NCBI GenBank assembly: GCA_025677825.1
Contig: JAIXMO010000035.1
Span: 1-64,000 of the forward strand
Direction: 5' to 3'
From: Helicostylum pulchrum
Taxonomy: Eukaryota > Mucoromycota > Mucoromycetes > Mucorales > Mucoraceae
Length of the DNA: 64,000 nucleotides
The position numbers and the translations under genes are program-made. A model generated the notes under the pieces. It saw only the letters and a list, made by a program, of their open reading frames with translations. It had not been told where the DNA came from and ran no database searches. This document shows positions 43,891 to 55,326 of this stretch, in pieces. The first letter of the stretch is position 1. Each line of letters starts with the position of its first letter.

Positions 43891-45397
43891 CTAATTAGAA
43901 GCTTTAGCATCACCTTCAACAACAACAGCAGCAGAAGCACCACCTTGCAATGCACCACCAGCAATCAACTTGGCGTTACCAACAACAGCCAAGATCTCGT
44001 TCAAGTTTTCCTTCCAAGCACTCAAACTTGTACTCAACTTCTTCCATTGCTCTTGACCGAACACACGGTAAATACTACGATGAACAATGACGGTCTTGTT
44101 GAGTTGATCCAACTTGGCTTCAACCAAACCAGCACGAATAACATCAATAACCCACATCTCAACCTCTTCTTGAGGAATTTGAAGGTTCTTTGCGATATCA
44201 GCATATGTCAACTCGCGTGAAAGGTTCTCTGAACCAAGAGAAGCAAGAGATAATAAACGCATCTTGTGAATGTTCTTTTCTGAATTCTTGATCAAACCAG
44301 CATGACTTTGTGCAAAAGCTTGGTACGTAGCTAAAGTACCGTTCAAAAAGATATCGAGAAGTTCGTATTCTTCAGTACCCTTCAATTTTTGAACTGAGCT
44401 GTATTGAAGAAGGTCTTCAAATGCAAAAAAGTTGTCCATGCTGACAGCACGGAGAACAATATCTTTAGCAAGAGGAATCATTTCAGCATCGTTTTCTTCA
44501 AAAGTAGACAATCTCTTTAATGAAAAGTCAAGTGCTAACTTCCTACGATTAAATAAAACCATTAGTTTCTCTTTCTCTCCTTTTCTATGTATCTCTCTAT
44601 CTCTATCTCTCTGTGTACATACTCTTCGCCAGCAGATAATAAAACTTTGCTTAAATATTCATACAAGTTGCGTTGAGTTTGTTGATCAATACCCCATTGC
44701 TTTGTCCAAGCATCAACATATTCTAATTGACCGTAAAGTGATTCCAACTCATCAGCTTGTGTAGTAGCTTCAACTAATCCAACAAAAGCGTTGTAACGAA
44801 GAGGTGAGTTACCGGGAAGAGCGTTATACAAATTAAGTAAGCTAAATAAATAAAAAATTGTCAGTTAAAAAAAGTACATACAAAAACATAAAAATCAAAA
44901 CTTACATCTTTTGCTTTAAACCAGTCTTGTTAGATTCAGTCTTGGTCAAGGTATCGACAAAAGCTTGAACGGCAGCATTCAAGACGTTTGCAGGAGCTCC
45001 CAAAACAGTAACAATCATCAAGTTGAAGGCACCTTCAACTTCTTTATCATTCTCGGTTAAAAAGATGGAAGCATCTTTAGCAAGTTGAACATAAACTGAA
45101 TCCTTGTTTTCAGACTTTAAGAGAGTTTCGACTTGTTGGGCATAAGATTCTTCATTTCTCAGCTTGGAAATATAAAGACTTAAATCGGTAATCTAAAAAA
45201 CAGGTTAGTTTACTGAATATTCTAATTCTTCTTCTTTTCATTCCAAATGAATTTGTTGTTAAAACATGATGAAGGAATGATACAGCAAAAAAAAAAAAAG
45301 GTACAGAAAAAGAAGAAGAAAAAAACGCGCATTCTTTTGTGTAATACTTTACTTGAGCTTCAGCACCACCCTTTACAAAGATATTGTTAGCGGACAT
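43891..45397 (-). CDS. Translation initiation factor eIF3 subunit M (PCI domain)
   Basis: Component of the eIF3 complex that prepares the 40S ribosome for mRNA binding. Four exons, 45353-45397, 44906-45192, 44623-44841 and 43891-44542, give 400 aa (human eIF3m 374). The N-terminal helical repeats (QVETLLKSENKDSVYVQLAK and LRYNAFVGLVEAT) lead into a PCI domain at about 230-365. Its winged-helix part is clear: SLGSENLSRELTYADIAKNL, IPQEEVEMWVIDVIRAGLVE and AKLDQLNKTVIVHRSIYRVF, followed by QEQWKKLSTSLSAWKENL. These are characteristic of eIF3m and distinguish it from COP9 and lid subunits. A short Ala/Gly-rich tail ends the protein. Confidence 0.92.
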
Positions 45398-46345
45398 GGT
45401 TGTTTTTTTTTGGGAGAGGATATAACAAAGAAGAGAAAATTACGACCGGGTTTAGATTATTTTTTTCAAAAAAGAAGAAAAGTGGCTTAGTGACTGATAT
45501 CGCGGTTTTTTAAAAAAAAATCGAAAAACTGGCTCCTGTGTAAAAAGATGACAGCTACTACCTTCGTACTCTTTCAGTAGTTAGTATCGCCTTATCAATA
45601 GCATTATATCCGCAGTGTAAAGATCACCCGCGCAAAGGAAAAAAATAAAACTCAACTGGATAGCGAATACCATTAATTCATCAAGATTTTTAAAAGACAC
45701 AAATAAAGTAAAATTGTTTAAAGCTTACTATTTGCATAATAAAAATATTGTATTAAGATGGCACATGAACTGTAAGAATACCTTGATTTATACGCTAAAG
45801 AGGTAGAAGAAGCGGAGAGACAACAGGGAAAAGAACTATGTGAATATGCAGAAAAGTAGTATGTTCACACCCTTTGATAAAAGTATATGACCTGCCAAAA
45901 AGCATGATCGAGATTTCTGAGATTATCAATCAGCAAATCAAAGATTACTCCGTTACACTTGTTTATGAATTCTAAAATAACTGTATCAACTACCTTTTTT
46001 TTCTTTAATAAAAAAAAACCAAATACATAGCACAAAACAAACTAACCCGTAATACTAAATAACTGCTAAAAAAAAAAGAGGCAATTTAAACCTTTTTTAT
46101 AAAGTAAACTAATTTAACGCATCGTTTCTGTAATCGATCTAAACCGCAGGAAATAACATTACCCTTTCTGTCAGACAGTCACTTTGCACGCTATCAGATC
46201 TTCCGCGCGCAATCTGCTCAGTCGCTTTGGTGTCGGTCTTTTAAAAGAAACCAGGGTTCAAATAACAATTTTACATTTCTTATCTCTTTTTTATTTTTTC
46301 TTTTCTGCTCTTTTTTTTTTATTTTAATTACTAATACAAAAAGGA
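45398..46345. other. Intergenic with two short coding-like fragments
   Basis: Divergent promoter region of eIF3m and ATM1. Plus strand 45758-45859 reads MAHEL, stop, then EYLDLYAKEVEEAERQQGKE and LCEYAEK, stop. About 45 bp further a 23-codon frame starts (MIEISEIINQQIKDYSV...). The charged helical character suggests debris of a small gene, but no intact gene can be built. Otherwise nothing was recognised. Confidence 0.4.
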
Positions 46346-48775
46346 ATGTTGGCACGATTCTCGACTTCTTGTCTGAGAAACGTAGCGGCAAGGCCTGTAT
46401 GGCAAAAACCTATAGTATCATCACCACACATGGTACTAAGACACTTTCAAACCAAAAAACTAACGCAACCCAGTTGGCCTACAAAGCGAGTCTTTACAAC
46501 AACCACACGTACTTTATTTGCAAAACAAACACCTAATATAGAAAAAACCGTTACCAAGGCTGTAGATACCAAGGCTGTAGAAGTGAAAGAAAGAAATGCA
46601 ACGGATTGGGCTATTATTAAGCAATTGATGAAATATATTTGGCCAAAGAATGATGTGGGTGTAAAAACTCGTGTTGTCGTTGCATTATCTTTATTATTAG
46701 GCGGCAAAGTAAGTTTTTTGGATTAGTCATGGTTCATGAACCCCTCCCCCCTTTTTTTTTAATAATATTATTATTTTCGTTAGTTGTTAAATGTTCAGGT
46801 ACCATTCTACTTTAAAAATGTCATTGATTCTTTAAACGTTACATTACCTGATGAAGGTACATTATGGGCAGTGTGTGGTGCTGCAATTATCGGTTGTAAG
46901 TGAAAGGTATCCAAAAATATATGTGTATATGTATAAGTACAATTTTTTTTTTTAATTTTTTTTTTTTTTAAAAAATTGCAAACATCTTAGATGGTCTTGC
47001 TCGTTTAGGATCAAGTGTATTTCAAGAACTTCGTAATGCTGTATTCGCTGCTGTTGCTCAAAAGGCAATTCGCCGTGTCGCTTTAAACGTATTCACTCAT
47101 CTTCACAAATTGGACCTTGGATTTCATTTAACTCGTCAAACAGGTGGATTAAACCGTGCTATTGATCGTGGTACAAAGTAAGATGCATAAAAAAAAAGTT
47201 AAAAAAAAATCACTAAAAAAAAAATCAACTTTTTTAGAGGTATAAGTTTTATGGTCAGTTCAATGGTATTTCATGTATTACCTACTGCTTTGGAAATCAG
47301 TATGGTTTGTGGTATCTTGGTAAGTGTTTTTTTTTTTGGATTTTTTGGATGGTATTTTAATATAGCAAGTAGGCATATAATTTTGGAACTCCCTATGCTC
47401 TGGTAACACTGGGTACAATTCTTGCTTACACCGGATACACTGTCACTACAACTGCTTGGAGAACTCAATTTAGAAAGCAAGCAAATGCTGCTGATAATAT
47501 TGCTGCTTCAAAAGCTGTAGATTCATTGATCAATTTCGAAGCTGTCAAGGTAAGAGGGAAAGAAAAAACGAGAGAGAAAGAGAAAGAAACTCATTCAATA
47601 TCTAGTTTTTCAATAATGAAAAATTCGAAGCAGAACAATATGATAAACCACTTAAACAATACGAAAAGGCATCACTTAAAGTAGCATCCAGTTTATCATT
47701 ACTAAACGCCGGTCAAAACGCCATCTTCAGTACCTCATTAACTATTATGATGTTATTATCCGCCAACGGAGTGATGAAAGGAACAATGACTGTAGGTGAT
47801 GTAGTTATGGTAAACCAACTTGTCTTTCAACTCTCGATGCCTTTAAATTTCCTCGGTTCAGTCTATAGAGAATTACGACAATCCTTAATTGATATGGACA
47901 CCTTATTCAACTTGGAAAACAGAACACCTTTAGTTCAAGATGCACCAAACGCCTCTGAATTTATGTTCAAGGGCGGAGAGATTAAATTTGAAAATGTTGT
48001 GTTTGGCTATCATCCTGAAAGACCCATCTTAAACGGCGTTTCGTTCACTATCCCAGCTGGAACAAAGGCTGCGTTTGTAGGTCCTAGTGGATGTGGTAAG
48101 TCTACATTATTAAGATTGCTATTTAGATTTTATGAGCCTCAGTCGGGTAATATCTACGTGGACGGTCAAAATATTAAGGATGTCACTATGGACAGTCTTC
48201 GTAAAACCATTGGTGTGGTTCCTCAAGATACAACGTTATTCAATAACTCGATTTATTATAATATTAATTATGGTCGTATTGGTGCATCACGAGAAGAAGT
48301 TGAACAAGCTGCTAAACGTGCTCGTATTCACGATGCCATCATGTCATTACCTGAAAAGTATAATTCTACTGTAGGTGAACGTGGTTTAATGTTATCCGGT
48401 GGTGAAAAGCAAAGAATTTCTTTAGCTAGAACCATCCTCAAGAAACCTCGTATCTTGTTCTTGGATGAAGCTACATCTGCGCTTGATACGCATACTGAAC
48501 AATCCTTGTTGGCTAACTTTAGAAGTATCTTGCGTGAATCCAATATGACTAGTCTTCATATTGCTCATCGCTTAAGAACAATTGCTGATGCTGATCAAAT
48601 TTATGTACTTCAGCAAGGAAAGGTAGCCGAAAATGGTAGACATGACGAACTGTTGTTAATGGATGACAGTCTTTATAAAACCATGTGGGAAAAACAAGAG
48701 AGTACACTTGGTTACTTTGATCAAGTAGATAAACACCTAGAAGAATTTAATCAAGATGATATCAACAAAAAATAA
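46346..48775 (+). CDS. ATM1: Mitochondrial ABC transporter ATM1 (ABCB7 type)
   Basis: Inner-membrane half-transporter that exports a glutathione/sulfur compound needed for cytosolic Fe-S protein assembly. Six exons: 46346-46708, 46784-46895, 46991-47177, 47238-47319, 47373-47549, 47606-48775; 696 aa, against about 690 for yeast Atm1. The N-terminal 80 residues are Arg/Thr-rich without acids in the first 60, a mitochondrial presequence. The membrane domain follows with the family blocks [32 protein letters not shown] and [20 protein letters not shown]. The nucleotide-binding domain has Walker [10 protein letters not shown] (about 466-474), Q-loop VVPQDTTLF, signature LSGGEKQR (about 570) and Walker [13 protein letters not shown], with the H-loop in LHIAHRL. 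All motifs are intact. Confidence 0.97.
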
Positions 48776-49077
48776 TTCCTTCACTCCTCTCCTTATTTAT
48801 TACTATTATCAGTGATATAGAAAATAAACCGCAATATGATTTATGTATATAATATATCTTTTTTTTTATGTATACGTTTAAATGCTACAGATGTATTACT
48901 GTGTATGTATTTGTTTTGTAGGTACAAGTGAGTGGACGCCAGAGGTCAAAGTCACAGGATTATTCGCGTTAAAAAAACACGTATAAAAAGAGATAAAACT
49001 GCATTTTAATTTTTCTCGTTTTTCTTTCTTCTTAACTTTTTTTTTCATCAGCTTTTTTCTTTTTACTACAACAAAAA
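48776..49077. other. Intergenic promoter region upstream of an F-box gene
   Basis: 302 bp. Holds the 3' end of ATM1 and a TATA-like element TATAAAAAG at 48982-48990, 88 nt before the next ATG, followed by a T-rich leader. Confidence 0.5.
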
Positions 49078-50931
49078 ATGAATAAATGGGATCATATACC
49101 AACTGAAATATTGTTAAATATCTTGGATGAACTAGAACTTGCTGAGATAGACGGCAGCGAGGTAGAAACTATGGTCAGCTCTGTCAAGGATGAATTGGAA
49201 GTTTCTCGAACCGAATGGATGCTTGTCAATAAACAATGGTACGACCAATACCTTTCCAAGACATACAAGTTCGTTCTTACATCCTTAGACGATACTACTT
49301 TTAACAACATCGTTACTTCTAAATTTAATCCGGGAAGATGGGTAGAACAAGTGACCCTTAAAGACATGCCCATTCCTCCCGACTTTGTCGAAGTGCAAAA
49401 TACAGCAGACCCGCTTATCAGCTTAATGACACACTGTCCGAACGTAACAGCTGTTTACTTTTCCATCCTCAACAAAAACTGTGACATGAACTGGCTTTAT
49501 ATCTCCTCAACATTATCCAACATTCATAACTGGAAACTGAAATCAATCCCTTTACTTCGTACTCGAGTAAACTATTCGCAATACTTTGAATGTGCTTTAC
49601 AAGTACATAAAACGTTACAAACGCTATCTTTAACGAAAGGGATGATGTTTTGTAAAAAATATTCTGACTTAAAAAAATTCCAAGCTTTGTCCGTATTGAT
49701 CATCGATGATGTGTTTAGCGATATTTGTTACCTCTATGAGCTACTTTTATTTGCACCGGATATGCTGGAAAATCTAAGTGTCACTTTCACTCAAACGCAA
49801 AAGAAAATACCCGGTATCGAGAACTCTGTTCCTATTATGAATATAAGCAGCATTCGTATCATGAAGTTGGTAAACTATACGCCTAGAGCAGATGAAGAAG
49901 TTAACTTCTTTGTCGAAAAGTTTACAAAATTGGAAAGTTTAACTATATATGGATACAAAGAAGAACCTTCATGGCCATCAAAACAACTATCAAAACCAGT
50001 TGCAAGATCCTTGTTGAATTTTATTTATGGGCTGCGCGAGCATTATATTGCAGTGTCTGAAATTGTTGATGAGAATAATTTTATTAATCAGTACTTTACG
50101 GGTCAACAGTTCGCTCCTGGTTCTACCTTGTCTGTCACCATTAACCGTTCAATGAAAAAAGTGATGGCAGATGAACGCTTCAAGATTTCGGTTCGTATTG
50201 AGAAGGATAATAATGGAATAAACGTTAGCTTGGTCTATACCGGCCTCGTTTTAGCGGAAGAAATGGCAACAAGAGCTACAAGTGTATTGAATACCACTAG
50301 TGATTCCTTTAATGAAATTGAACTATCTGTTGAACGAGAATTCGATTCAGAAATGAATAGACAGAGTAGCGTTATTTTTAATACCACACGAGGCAATATA
50401 CGAAAGGTTCATCTCCGTGGTGGAGTTTTCAACAGAATAACACCTGGTTTAAGCGTCAGAATCTTTCAATTAACTCATTTAAAATTCGCAGAAGTAGTTG
50501 TTGAAGAAAACACACTTACCTTAGCATCAAAGGGTTTACCCAACTTGGCTTATTTGGAATTTGCCTCTTGCGATTTTCGAAACCGATTTGGGCACGATAG
50601 TTCTGCTCATGTCTCTCTTCCTGCAAGTCGTTTAAAATTAATTACGTTTTCACATATAGAAAAAGAAAATGAATCAAATCAAATGGGAGGATTTGAACCT
50701 ATTACTGCTGTCTCTATCGATATCTCCAATGAGCCTGATCAATCCTCGTACTACTTGGCTTGTCGACATTCTGAAAGTAATCTTGCGGAAGTGCCAAGAG
50801 GTATATTCAGGCAATTTGAAGACTCCTTCCTTTCAAACGATGAAGAAGTCGCTTTTATAAAAATCGATGTAAAGTCTGTAGATATGGTAAAACTCTTATC
50901 CTCAGAAATCAATATTACTATTACAAAATAA
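49078..50931 (+). CDS. F-box-like protein, 617 aa
   Basis: Single-exon gene starting in a good context (ACAAAAAATG). The N-terminus MNKWDHIPTEILLNILDELE, followed after an insert by WMLVNKQWYDQYLS, fits an F-box with an acidic insertion, implying a Skp1-binding adaptor role. The rest has irregular leucine-rich spacing (LQTLSLTKGMMF, FTKLESLTIYG, LPNLAYLEFASCDF) suggesting a degenerate leucine-rich repeat surface. Proteins of this type form large lineage-specific families in Mucorales. No transmembrane segment or signal peptide. The exact substrate and orthology cannot be inferred. Confidence 0.75.
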   Translation: MNKWDHIPTEILLNILDELELAEIDGSEVETMVSSVKDELEVSRTEWMLVNKQWYDQYLSKTYKFVLTSLDDTTFNNIVTSKFNPGRWVEQVTLKDMPIPPDFVEVQNTADPLISLMTHCPNVTAVYFSILNKNCDMNWLYISSTLSNIHNWKLKSIPLLRTRVNYSQYFECALQVHKTLQTLSLTKGMMFCKKYSDLKKFQALSVLIIDDVFSDICYLYELLLFAPDMLENLSVTFTQTQKKIPGIENSVPIMNISSIRIMKLVNYTPRADEEVNFFVEKFTKLESLTIYGYKEEPSWPSKQLSKPVARSLLNFIYGLREHYIAVSEIVDENNFINQYFTGQQFAPGSTLSVTINRSMKKVMADERFKISVRIEKDNNGINVSLVYTGLVLAEEMATRATSVLNTTSDSFNEIELSVEREFDSEMNRQSSVIFNTTRGNIRKVHLRGGVFNRITPGLSVRIFQLTHLKFAEVVVEENTLTLASKGLPNLAYLEFASCDFRNRFGHDSSAHVSLPASRLKLITFSHIEKENESNQMGGFEPITAVSIDISNEPDQSSYYLACRHSESNLAEVPRGIFRQFEDSFLSNDEEVAFIKIDVKSVDMVKLLSSEINITITK

Positions 50932-51228
50932 ATAAAAAAGTCTCTTTAGTATAAATAAATATCGGTTACTTCACCAATTTTGTTGTTTTCGATTTATATA
51001 TATAGTAGAATATTAGTAGCTTTTCAATGACAATCATTTGTACAGAAACCGACGTTTATTTTTTGATAAAATTGTCATTGATTTTTTTTCAAAACAGAGA
51101 AAAGTTTACCAGCTGCAATGACTGTGTAAGAAAGAGAAGGGCGCTGCTTGTTGCCTGAAGGCCTCTAACAGTCGCATATATCTCGTCTATGCGCACCTCC
51201 TAAACAAAATAAAAACAAAAAGAAGATG
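50932..51228. other. Intergenic, nothing recognised
   Basis: AT-rich spacer between the F-box gene and the tRNA gene. No conserved feature was seen. Confidence 0.6.
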
Positions 51229-51301
51229 TGAGGCTACCAGGGGTCGAACCTGGAATCTCCTGATTCGTAGTCAGACGCCTTATCCATTGGGCCATAGCCC
51301 C
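51229..51301 (-). tRNA. tRNA-Arg, anticodon ACG
   Basis: Read on the minus strand, the 73-nt sequence folds as a complete cloverleaf: acceptor GGGGCTA paired with TAGCCTC (one G-T), a D-arm with ATGGATAAGGC, an anticodon arm with the loop C-T-A-C-G-A-A (anticodon ACG, read as ICG), and the T-arm AGGTTCGACCCCT. No intron. The B-box GGTTCGACC is canonical. ACG decodes CGU/CGC/CGA arginine codons. Confidence 0.93.
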
Positions 51302-52202
51302 TCACATATTAAATTGGACCAGCATTTATTATAAATCTTATACAAAAAACAGAAAAACGTGATTGTCACGTGTAAGAATGCATATGATTGGTCTATTAGA
51401 CTATCATTAGAAGCGCATTATGCTTTTTTTTTTACGAAGTGTAATTGACAATTCAATATCTTGCACGGATTTTTTAGGGGACAGTCCAAAGTGATCGAAT
51501 GCGATTCAACTCAATGTTATTCTTTTTATAAAACAGGAAGGATGAATATCTATAAACCTATTAAGCAACAAAAATAAAAATACATTTTTAATTAATCCGG
51601 ATAGATTTATCCGATTGTATATAATTTATTTATTTCAAAAATCAATCCTAAAGGTTTTGGATAAAAAGAATAATTCGTTTATCTATGTTTATTATATTAT
51701 TTATAAATAATTTATTTTTAGATATCTTTCAAGAACGTCTAAAACGTTTGTGGTGAATGCTATACATTAGCTACCGCCAATATAATATCTCTCAAAAATT
51801 AAATTTTACATAAACATTTAATAAATGGAACCACTCAATTTTTTTTCAGCAACAAATATGATAAGTAGTGATAACTTGCTTATATGCACGGTTTTAAATC
51901 ATTATGTGCTTATTTTATTATTGATGTGATCAAGCACATATACAGATATATTCTCATATATATTTACACATATATGATCATCTCGCACGTCTTTATCCAT
52001 TAGACTTATTTTAACTAAGTCTTATCCACATCACCCAGAATAAGTGATGTTTGAGTAGTGATTAGAGGGTAGGCCATAATTATATATCTTGACCAAAGAC
52101 CAGTTTCTGTAGTTTCTGATATATTTGCTAATATATTAATAAGTCAATAAAATTGATAAAAGTCAAGCAAGAGATTTTATTATTTGAAAGGAATAAGAAT
52201 GG
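51302..52202. other. Gene-free AT-rich spacer
   Basis: About 900 bp upstream of the tRNA gene and downstream of the pseudogene. Several TATATA/CATATA runs near 51935-51980. No gene was recognised. Confidence 0.6.
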
Positions 52203-53360
52203 CTATTTATATGAATGAGAGGATTTCAATGGCAGTTGAATCAGATGATGGTAAAATAGGGAGTTGTTCATAATAGTAGAGTCATCAAGAAAAGGGTTAC
52301 AAGTACTTTCACCAGTTTCTGAAGTTTCATAGGACAATGACATCAGTTTCTGTAATATGGAGGGAGGGGGAGGAAAACCGACAAATTGGATGGTACTTGG
52401 AATTGAGCACGGCGAGGCGGAGTATACCATGTATCTCTTTGATAATACGACATGTAATTAGTACTGTTATATTTGCTACGACCAAGAGGACCTTTAACAT
52501 CTATTTTTTCTTTTAACACCAACAGCAATTTATCGGCAATAGATACAACTTCCTTTTAAGTAATATTAAAACAGGCATTACTGTAGTATTAGAATTAGCA
52601 AGATCTTCAATAGTTGCGGGGAGGAGAAAATCACCTCTAGGTACGTTGACATATAATCCGTTTTTAGCCAAGTGCACGGAAGAAATCAAACAACTAGTTC
52701 CAGAAATCACTGTACTGACCAACCTATACAACTTTTACTCATTTCAAAAGGTAGTTTTTCTAACAAATTATCTACTATGTCTTTGGCTTCACGACATAGT
52801 TTCCCTTCGTCGCCAATGATCTTCTTCTCACCATAATGTTTGGCGACCTTTTCGCAAGCAACGTCGTACTCTTTCATATTGTAATCCACTAAAAAGCGGA
52901 TATCAATCTTGAATGAAATCACATGCTCCTCGCCAGAATATAACTCCTTCGTGTTATCATTGGAATGGTCAGCAGTAGACTCACCTCTACAAATATATAT
53001 CATAAAAACGATTAATTAGTAACGAAGGATGTGTAATTTATAGATAAAGAGCTTACCTTTTTACTCGAACGCAAGTAGATTCAAAGAGTAGTTCGAAGTA
53101 TCTATTCCAAACCAAGCTTAGATAATCGGCTTCAGTACAATTCTTTGGTGATTTTTTGCTTAACAAGTGCGAGTACGTTTTCAACAATTCCAACCTAAGT
53201 ATATCAACTAAATAATTGTCTCTACATAAAACTTCGTAGTATTTTTTTACTTACGTATGTTCATATATACGTAAGGAGTTGAATAACCCAGTTGACATAT
53301 AGCGTGTATATGCTTTAAACAAGTAGGTTAAACCCATATCAATGTTCGAGGATTTTTTAA
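52203..53360 (-). pseudogene. Frameshifted member of a mucoralean hypothetical-protein family
   Basis: Exons can be read at roughly 53245-53350 (MGLTYLFKAYTRYM), 53056-53195 (LELLKTYSHLLSKKSP, then EADYLSLVWNRYFELLFEST) and from 52986 downward (RGESTADHSND, EEHVISFKIDIRFLVDYN). The frame then breaks near 52712-52720: GWSVQ ends at a stop, and the logical continuation ISGTSCLISSVHLAKNGLYV is one base out of phase. Further frame changes occur near 52560 and 52400, where SYETSETGESTCNPFLDDS follows in yet another frame. I recognise the ADYLxxxW...F...VRxKxGE pattern from memory as a recurrent uncharacterised family in Mucorales, not checked. The N-terminus also looks short. Some breaks could be unusual splicing, but the implied introns would be under 30 bp. 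Confidence 0.5.
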
Positions 53361-54664
53361 CAGAATATAGACAAAGTTAGAAAACAAAGCACATAATAAG
53401 GTGGATGTTTTAACAGTTATATATCTTACATGGTTCAATATCATAGATATTTACATTCTTCTTTGGCTCTTACGAAAAACCAGACCCTTTGAAGTATGCA
53501 TTCATATTTTTGCTATGCTCGCAACGACCAGCCCTCTGGAGACGGGAAGGATACCACTGACCTTTTCTTTCGAGACGACCCGAAGACTTTTCCCGCGCTG
53601 CAGTAAAAAAAAAAAAGAAAAAAAAAAGGTTGATTTATCGCTGTTAAATAAAAAAAAGGAAATAAATAGTTCAATTTATCATCCTGATGTATCATACTAC
53701 AATTTTTTCTTTTCACAGGCTCGTGTTTATATATTTATATTAAAATACCTGTTTGAACTTACTTCTGTCATGCATGAGTTTGGATAAACAAGCTCGAAAA
53801 ATACTACGTTGGATCATATAATTTCTCCCAAACCAACGACATACACACACTCTTTTTTTTTAAAAAAAAAGTGGTATCATTTTTTTTTTCCTTCTTTTTA
53901 TGGAAGTGCCATATAGACAAAATACTACATGTAAGAAAGAAAAAAAGGAAATTGCAATTTAAGGAAATATGAACATTAGAACGTGGCTTCCCACTCACAT
54001 GTGTAAATCTCATTTTAATCAAAGTTGAAAGTTACATAACATATTACATTTTTAAATCACTGGTAAATGCTTTTTTATACAGTTTAAACGTTTATTGTTT
54101 CCGATAGTTCACTTGTAATTTTTGGCACGATCACTTTTTTATTTACGTGAGACAATAGTAATTGGTACAAACATTGGTATGTATAATTATTGTAGTACAG
54201 TTAGAAAGATTTTTTTTTTCTTGTGCACCTGAAAATTTTAGGGTATCGTATTGTTACATTTTAGTATAATACGCCTAGGAATAAGAAAAAGACCCGGCTT
54301 TAACAATCAAATATATAGTGATATAGAGGAGAAGGAGGAGGAGGAGGAGAGGGGGAAGGAAGAATAAATAACTACCATTTAATTTAAACCCTGTGTTGTT
54401 TCATGGTTAAATTTTGCTAAGCACATAACTATTTTTAGTCAAATCATTGTTTTGATGTAGATGTGCATATAGTATTGACAATATGGCTTTTTACATCTAG
54501 TTGAAAATGCGGTAGATAATTTATCTCGGAATGGACGGTTACACTTTTTTTAAAAAAGGCTTTGAAACTTTAAAAAAAATAATATAATTCCTTCTTTTAT
54601 TTTTTCCCCCTTTTATTTCTTTTTTCTCTTTCTTTGAAAACAAAAACATATATATAAAAAAAAA
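53361..54664. other. Gene-poor spacer with one short GC-richer open frame
   Basis: Mostly AT-rich with A/T runs. A 36-codon ATG frame at 53496-53606 (plus strand, MHSYFCYARNDQPSGDGKDT and so on) stands out by base composition; see findings. The short tract of GGA units near 54328-54350 is simple repeat. No other feature was recognised. Confidence 0.5.
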
Positions 54665-55085
54665 ATGTATCGCAAATTTAAATCCGCTAGTGCATATGGA
54701 TTATGTATTGGAGTTGTGTTTGGCACAGCTGCTTCTCTTTTAGGGTAATTTATTCACTGAAAAAAGAATAAAGAGACAGTATATACTAATACGTTTAAAA
54801 AACAGAAAAAATAGTAGTAAATTATATGTGAATCTCATGTCTAAATATATTACTGGTTCTGCAGTTTCGATTGTTGCATTATTGAGTAAGCTCTAAAAAT
54901 TTTATTGTTTTGCAATAACCATTCTAATAATTTGATTGATAGGTATTCAAGGTTTGATTCAGCCGGCAAGGCAAGTAAAGAAAACACCTCTTCAACGTTT
55001 AAAGGTTTTGAATTATCAATCTTATTCAATGTCATCTATTCCACCTACCAAAATATCTATGAATATTCATAGCAGATTTATTTAA
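54665..55085 (+). CDS. Small two-helix membrane protein, 100 aa
   Basis: Three short exons, 54665-54744, 54806-54885 and 54943-55085, join in frame with GT..AG introns of about 60 bp (CAG and TAG acceptors). The product starts MYRKFKSASAYGLCIGVVFG and has two hydrophobic segments, YGLCIGVVFGTAASLLG (about 11-27) and YITGSAVSIVALLSIQGLI (about 41-59). A basic, Ser-rich tail ends IHSRFI. The N-terminus is basic, compatible with a mitochondrial or ER membrane protein. I do not recognise the family. Support rests on consistent phases across two introns, hydrophobic pattern and an A-rich leader before the ATG. It lies 240 bp upstream of the DUF1749 gene on the same strand. Confidence 0.7.
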
Positions 55086-55326
55086 AAAAAAAAAGGAAAC
55101 TTTTTTTTTATTGTTTTTTTCTTTTCTGTTTTGGCTTTTCCTTTAAGAGTTAGAGTTACTCAAAATCGGAAGAACTCGCACGCGTTTCAACTTGAAACCC
55201 CTTCACTTCGCACCCCCAACACTCACACACCCTCATCTATTTATTTGTAATACCTTCTTTTTCCTTTTTATTTTTCCGCAACTCTTTTTTTTTTATATAT
55301 ATATTTTATTTGGATCAAAAATTCCA

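Noticed and set aside
53401..53787. 128-codon plus-strand frame
   Set aside because: Most of it is translated A/T runs (Lys and Phe strings); only the short GC-richer segment at 53496-53606 is noted separately, in another frame.
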